This document shows, piece after piece, positions 5,747 through 8,244 of a DNA stretch of 8,244 nucleotides; positions within the stretch are counted from its first letter, which is position 1; every line of letters begins with the position of its first letter. The notes beneath the pieces are model-generated. The model made no database searches and was not told the origin of the DNA. It saw only the letters and a program-made list of their open reading frames with translations. This DNA comes from Desulfobacterales bacterium (GTDB lineage Bacteria > Desulfobacterota > DSM-4660 > Desulfatiglandales > Desulfatiglandaceae): positions 1-8,244 of the forward strand of contig JAIOSR010000387.1 in assembly GCA_021107495.1 (NCBI GenBank), given 5' to 3'. The position numbers and the translations under genes were made by a program.

Positions 5747-6253
5747 TTATATCTTTTCCGCAATTATACCGGCAATTGCCTTGCGATTTTCTATAATTCC
5801 CTCTCGATAGCGAAGGCACCGAAAATCACGGAACATGTCAAGGAGTTCATTGTGTTTGAGCAGATGGTCCGGGTTCTTGGGTTTGCCAAACCTGGCCTGG
5901 TCAACGATAAAGGTTTCATATACTACCATAGCCCCGGTGCGCAGACCATCTTTAATCCAGGGGATAAGGGGGCGGTGCAGATAATTGAAGCAGATAATGA
6001 CGTCATATGCACCTTTCTCAATATGATAGTTACCCTCCAGGTCAGCCACCAGGGCTCTGAGATTTACATCGGACTTTCGAGAAAGTTCTAAAGTACTCCT
6101 CACCGCTTCCGGAGATATGTCAACCCCTTCCACTTCAAGACCCATCCCCGCCAAATAAACTGAGTTACGGCCGTTGCCCATGGCTATGTCGAGAGCACGC
6201 CCCTTAGGCAATAGGTCTATGTTATCAACGAGAAACTGAGACGGGTTAAGCAT
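5747..6253 (-). CDS. Class I SAM-dependent methyltransferase, short N-terminus
   Basis: This 168-residue cytoplasmic protein has the Rossmann-type SAM-binding core. Motif I is LDIAMGNGRN (21-30), the acidic end of strand 2 is VDIS (44-47), and YDVIICFNYLHRPLIP (83-98) is the motif IV region. The pattern resembles TehB-like and other small-molecule methyltransferases; the acceptor is unknown. Relatives usually have around 20 extra residues before NPSQFLVDNIDLLPKGRALD. Here a TAG at 6277-6275 closes the frame eight codons before the ATG, and no strong ribosome binding site precedes it. The gene may have lost its 5' end or use a minimal start. It heads the minus-strand operon with the DUF2156, rhodanese-ferritin and membrane hydroxylase genes. 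Confidence 0.83.
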   Translation of the reverse strand: MLNPSQFLVDNIDLLPKGRALDIAMGNGRNSVYLAGMGLEVEGVDISPEAVRSTLELSRKSDVNLRALVADLEGNYHIEKGAYDVIICFNYLHRPLIPWIKDGLRTGAMVVYETFIVDQARFGKPKNPDHLLKHNELLDMFRDFRCLRYREGIIENRKAIAGIIAEKI

Positions 6254-6373
6254 GTTTTCGTGATTAGCGATTATCTACCCTCAACAGAAAGTGCCGCTCG
6301 TTTGCACCCGATTAAGAAGCAGTGAGATGTAATCCTTAAGAGCAGGGACTCAATGATGTTTTTGGAACAATTA

Positions 6374-6435
6374 GGACTAAATAATCTTATATAATATTTT
6401 TTGACATACAAATAATTTTCCCATAATATTAGTCC
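6374..6435. repeat. Inverted repeat framing a promoter
   Basis: GGACTAA (6374-6380) and its reverse complement TTAGTCC (6429-6435) lie on either side of the -35 and -10 elements of the ferritin-like gene promoter. The flanking bases are AT-rich on both sides. This could be a pair of operator half-sites about 55 bases apart, centre to centre. No known repressor site was recognised. Confidence 0.4.
6401..6429 (+). promoter_or_regulatory. Strong sigma70-type promoter for the ferritin-like gene
   Basis: A consensus TTGACA (6401-6406) and TAATAT (6424-6429) are separated by exactly 17 bases. Transcription would begin near 6436, about 30 bases before the ATG at 6466, with AGGAGGAG in the leader. 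It is the best promoter match in the window. Confidence 0.7.
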
Positions 6436-6465
6436 AAAAGAGAATTTGACAAGGAGGAGAAAATC

Positions 6466-6927
6466 ATGAATTTTGAGTCTTTTGAAGAGATTGTCAGTTT
6501 TGCCATAGAGAAGGAGAAAGAAGCGGTCGATTTTTACGAGGATGCGGGTGGCCGGGCAACCCATTCCGGGGCTAAAAAGACATTTGATGACTTTGCAAAA
6601 GAGGAAAGAAAGCATCAGGCCCTGTTAGAGGGTATCCTAAAAGGTGAATTTAAATTGTCCGACTACAAGTTTGAGTGGATTCCTGATATCAAGCGAAGTA
6701 ATTATATTGTGGACCTGGATTACGAAAAGGGAATGCCGTATACGGATATTTTAAGGATCGCAATGAAACGGGAAGAAAAATCTTTGCAATTGTACAATGA
6801 CCTGGCGGAAAATGCGGAAATGGAGGAACTTAAAGAATTATTCAAGATGCTGTCACAGGAAGAAGCAAAGCACAAGCTTGGTCTTGAAACGCTATATGAT
6901 GATCAGATGGAAAAAATGGGAGATTAG
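6466..6927 (+). CDS. Ferritin-like diiron protein (rubrerythrin family without rubredoxin domain)
   Basis: This 153-residue acidic helical protein has duplicated diiron half-sites. The first has glutamates at E15-E19 (AIEKEKEAVDFY) and E47xxH50 in AKEERKH. The second has E103/E104 in RIAMKREEKSLQLY and E133xxH136 in SQEEAKH. It lacks any CxxC domain and any signal peptide, so it should be a soluble peroxide- or iron-handling protein fed by a separate electron donor. The start is supported by AGGAGGAG at the normal distance. It has its own near-consensus promoter and diverges from the methyltransferase operon. The helix-linker-helix layout is shared with the gene at 2095-2607 and the C-terminal domain of the predicted selenoprotein. 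Confidence 0.9.
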   Translation: MNFESFEEIVSFAIEKEKEAVDFYEDAGGRATHSGAKKTFDDFAKEERKHQALLEGILKGEFKLSDYKFEWIPDIKRSNYIVDLDYEKGMPYTDILRIAMKREEKSLQLYNDLAENAEMEELKELFKMLSQEEAKHKLGLETLYDDQMEKMGD

Positions 6928-6960
6928 AGAGGTTAAAACATCGAATCGTCTAAGCTGATA

Positions 6961-7551
6961 TCAGTGTTGAAAGTCACTTTCTTCGGCCAGGATCATACCC
7001 TCCCCGGGATAAACCAAACGATCCTCAATCGGTGTACTCTTTATGGCTTGAGGCCAATTCCCAGGCTGTGGGTCAGGCCCCTCCTGTGCTGCGGCAGTAG
7101 GTTTTTTGTCCTTCATTTTGGGATTTTTTCTGATATCAACACCCGCTATCTGGACACTGAACTCGATAGGGATGTTGTTGGGGTCGAAGGTGTAGATGGA
7201 GTGGATGAACCCGTGATCGAGGAGCTCGGACACCCAGATATCCGAGGCCTCAAGTCTGTCCTTCAGATTCCAGAGATCGTCCTCGCATGCAACCTCAAAT
7301 GAGACGTGATCGAAAGCAAAGGGACCGTTAACAGGCACCCCGTGATCCTTTTCCGGGATTTTTTCAACTTCCGGCCACTCGAAAAAGGCGATCATATCGT
7401 GCTCGGATATCTCGAAAAAATAGTGTCGGTAGCCGGGCCGTCCGAGACTCGCCACCAGGCGCATACCGAGCAGGTCCCGCCAGAAGCGGATTGTCATATC
7501 AATGTCTCTGGTAGCCATTGCTAAGTGATTTATGCCGGTATATTTCACCAT
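6961..7551 (-). CDS. VOC (glyoxalase/dioxygenase) superfamily protein with C-terminal extension
   Basis: This 196-residue protein starts with a vicinal oxygen chelate domain of two beta-alpha-beta-beta-beta repeats over residues 1-135. The probable metal ligands are H9 (INHLAM), E58 (AFFEW), H82 (FDHVSFEV) and E130 (IPIEFS). Relatives are glyoxalases, extradiol dioxygenases and epimerases, and the reaction cannot be told from sequence alone. Residues 140-196 form a polar, proline-rich extension (KKPTAAAQEGPDPQPGNWPQ region) not needed for the fold. The start has AGGAG eight bases upstream. The gene converges on the ferritin-like gene with a 33-base gap and diverges from rubrerythrin across 162 bases. 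Confidence 0.88.
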   Translation of the reverse strand: MVKYTGINHLAMATRDIDMTIRFWRDLLGMRLVASLGRPGYRHYFFEISEHDMIAFFEWPEVEKIPEKDHGVPVNGPFAFDHVSFEVACEDDLWNLKDRLEASDIWVSELLDHGFIHSIYTFDPNNIPIEFSVQIAGVDIRKNPKMKDKKPTAAAQEGPDPQPGNWPQAIKSTPIEDRLVYPGEGMILAEESDFQH

Positions 7552-7596
7552 GTTACATCTCCTGCAAAAGCCAAAGGGCTATATTTATAACCTGGC

Positions 7597-7625
7597 TTGA
7601 CGCACAACGTCTATTTTTGTAGATT
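7597..7625 (+). promoter_or_regulatory. Possible sigma70 promoter for rubrerythrin
   Basis: TTGACG (7597-7602) and TAGATT (7620-7625) have a 17-base spacer and would start an mRNA near 7632 with a leader of about 80 bases. A TATAAA at 7641-7646 is a less likely -10 because no -35 lies at the right distance. No peroxide-repressor box was recognised. Confidence 0.4.
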
Positions 7626-7713
7626 ATCACAGGTGAAAATTATAAAATGAGGCGATATCCCGTCACCCGTAATCAGTCATCCTTGCCGTTATTAGAAAAC
7701 AGGGGGTTAAATT

Positions 7714-8214
7714 ATGCCCGACAAAACGGAAAAAAACCTTGCCTATGCGTTTGCTGCGGAATCTAAGGCAGCCGTCCGAAACGAAGCTTTTGCAATGAAG
7801 GCCGATTCGGAAGGATATGCCCAGATAGGTCGCCTTTTTCGTGCCATCTCGGATGCGGAATCAGTCCATGCCCGAAGATATCTTTTGCAGATGCGCGGCA
7901 AGATAGGATCGACCGAAGAAAATATCGAGAGGGCTTTTCAGAATGAGATAAAAGCCAACGTGGAGGAGTACCCCAAACTGATTAAAGATGCATCTGATGA
8001 AGGAAAAGCAAAAATATTAAAGGCCTTTTCCCAGTCCCGCGATGTGGAAAGCCGCCATGCCCAGCTTTATAAAAAGGCCATGAACGACATGCTGTCCGAT
8101 CGTCAGACCGATTATTACGTATGCCAGGTTTGTGGTTATGTCAGCGAGGATGAGGCTCCCGATAATTGTCCCGTCTGCGGGGCCGTAAAAGGAAAATTTA
8201 AACTTGTAACCTAA
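7714..8214 (+). CDS. rbr: Rubrerythrin (NADH peroxidase component)
   Basis: This 166-residue cytoplasmic protein is a classical rubrerythrin, which reduces hydrogen peroxide to water in anaerobes using electrons from rubredoxin or a similar donor. The N-terminal diiron domain has E16 (FAAES), E49xxH52 (DAESVHA), E78/E84 in the third helix and E112xxH115 (DVESRHA). The C-terminal rubredoxin domain has C137xxC140 and C152xxC155 (YVCQVCGY and CPVCG) for one iron. The order and length match a single-gene rubrerythrin, slightly shorter than the Desulfovibrio form of about 190 residues. AGGGGG lies 8 bases before the ATG. It is the only diiron protein here carrying its own rubredoxin domain. Confidence 0.96.
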   Translation: MPDKTEKNLAYAFAAESKAAVRNEAFAMKADSEGYAQIGRLFRAISDAESVHARRYLLQMRGKIGSTEENIERAFQNEIKANVEEYPKLIKDASDEGKAKILKAFSQSRDVESRHAQLYKKAMNDMLSDRQTDYYVCQVCGYVSEDEAPDNCPVCGAVKGKFKLVT

Positions 8215-8244
8215 TTTGCCGTAACTCATAAAACCCGGCCTCAT

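Noticed and set aside
5720..6091. Plus-strand open frame antisense to the methyltransferase gene
   Set aside because: It is a shadow of the methyltransferase coding sequence and has no motif of its own.
6381..6430. Minus-strand promoter for the methyltransferase operon
   Set aside because: TTGTAT with TAAGAT at 16 bases is a weak match in very AT-rich DNA and would leave a leader of over 120 bases.
6271..6615. Minus-strand open frame of 114 codons
   Set aside because: It overlaps the well-supported ferritin-like gene, its promoter and its ribosome binding site, and its translation shows no recognisable family.
6955..6964. Palindrome CTGATATCAG at the convergent gene ends
   Set aside because: A ten-base palindrome without loop or T run is not a convincing terminator or protein site.

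Overview
The window looks like chromosomal DNA from an anaerobic, Gram-negative, sulfur-metabolising bacterium, most likely a Desulfobacterota member (sulfate reducer or syntroph). The reasons are a rubrerythrin, several free-standing ferritin-like diiron proteins, a rubredoxin-like zinc ribbon, an Asp-ligand ferredoxin, a DUF2156 protein and an apparent selenocysteine codon. This placement is inferred from gene content; no marker gene is present.

Layout. The first 69 bases are the tail of an unidentified plus-strand gene. A compact minus-strand operon follows (1020 to 88): an 11-cysteine zinc ribbon protein, a TrxC-type thioredoxin with an apparent one-base frameshift near its C-terminus, and a small ferredoxin. 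A 158-base AT-rich divergent region separates it from a plus-strand metallo-beta-lactamase-fold hydrolase (1179-2018). A minus-strand ferritin-like protein (2095-2607) converges on that gene. Bases 2608-3079 carry no convincing gene but are rich in repeats: two oppositely oriented tracts of an 8-base motif, and an interleaved inverted-repeat cluster able to form two competing folds.

A second minus-strand operon runs from 6253 to 3080: a class I methyltransferase, a DUF2156/lysyltransferase-like protein, a rhodanese-ferritin fusion and a sterol desaturase/fatty acid hydroxylase family membrane protein. Divergent from it is another ferritin-like gene (6466-6927) with a near-consensus sigma70 promoter framed by an inverted repeat. 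It converges on a VOC/glyoxalase-fold gene (6961-7551), and a classical rubrerythrin gene (7714-8214) closes the window.

The most interesting signal is the rhodanese-ferritin gene. It is split by a single in-frame TGA exactly where the catalytic rhodanese cysteine should be, the sequence reads through cleanly on both sides, and a 6-bp hairpin with a G in its loop lies at the right distance downstream for a bacterial SECIS. It is best read as one 278-residue selenoprotein, Sec75, joined to a diiron ferritin-like domain.

Taken together, the window is a redox and oxygen-protection neighbourhood: four diiron ferritin-like domains, their probable electron carriers (ferredoxin, rubredoxin-like protein, thioredoxin) and a sulfur- or selenium-handling enzyme. 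The cooperation among them is inferred from gene content and proximity.
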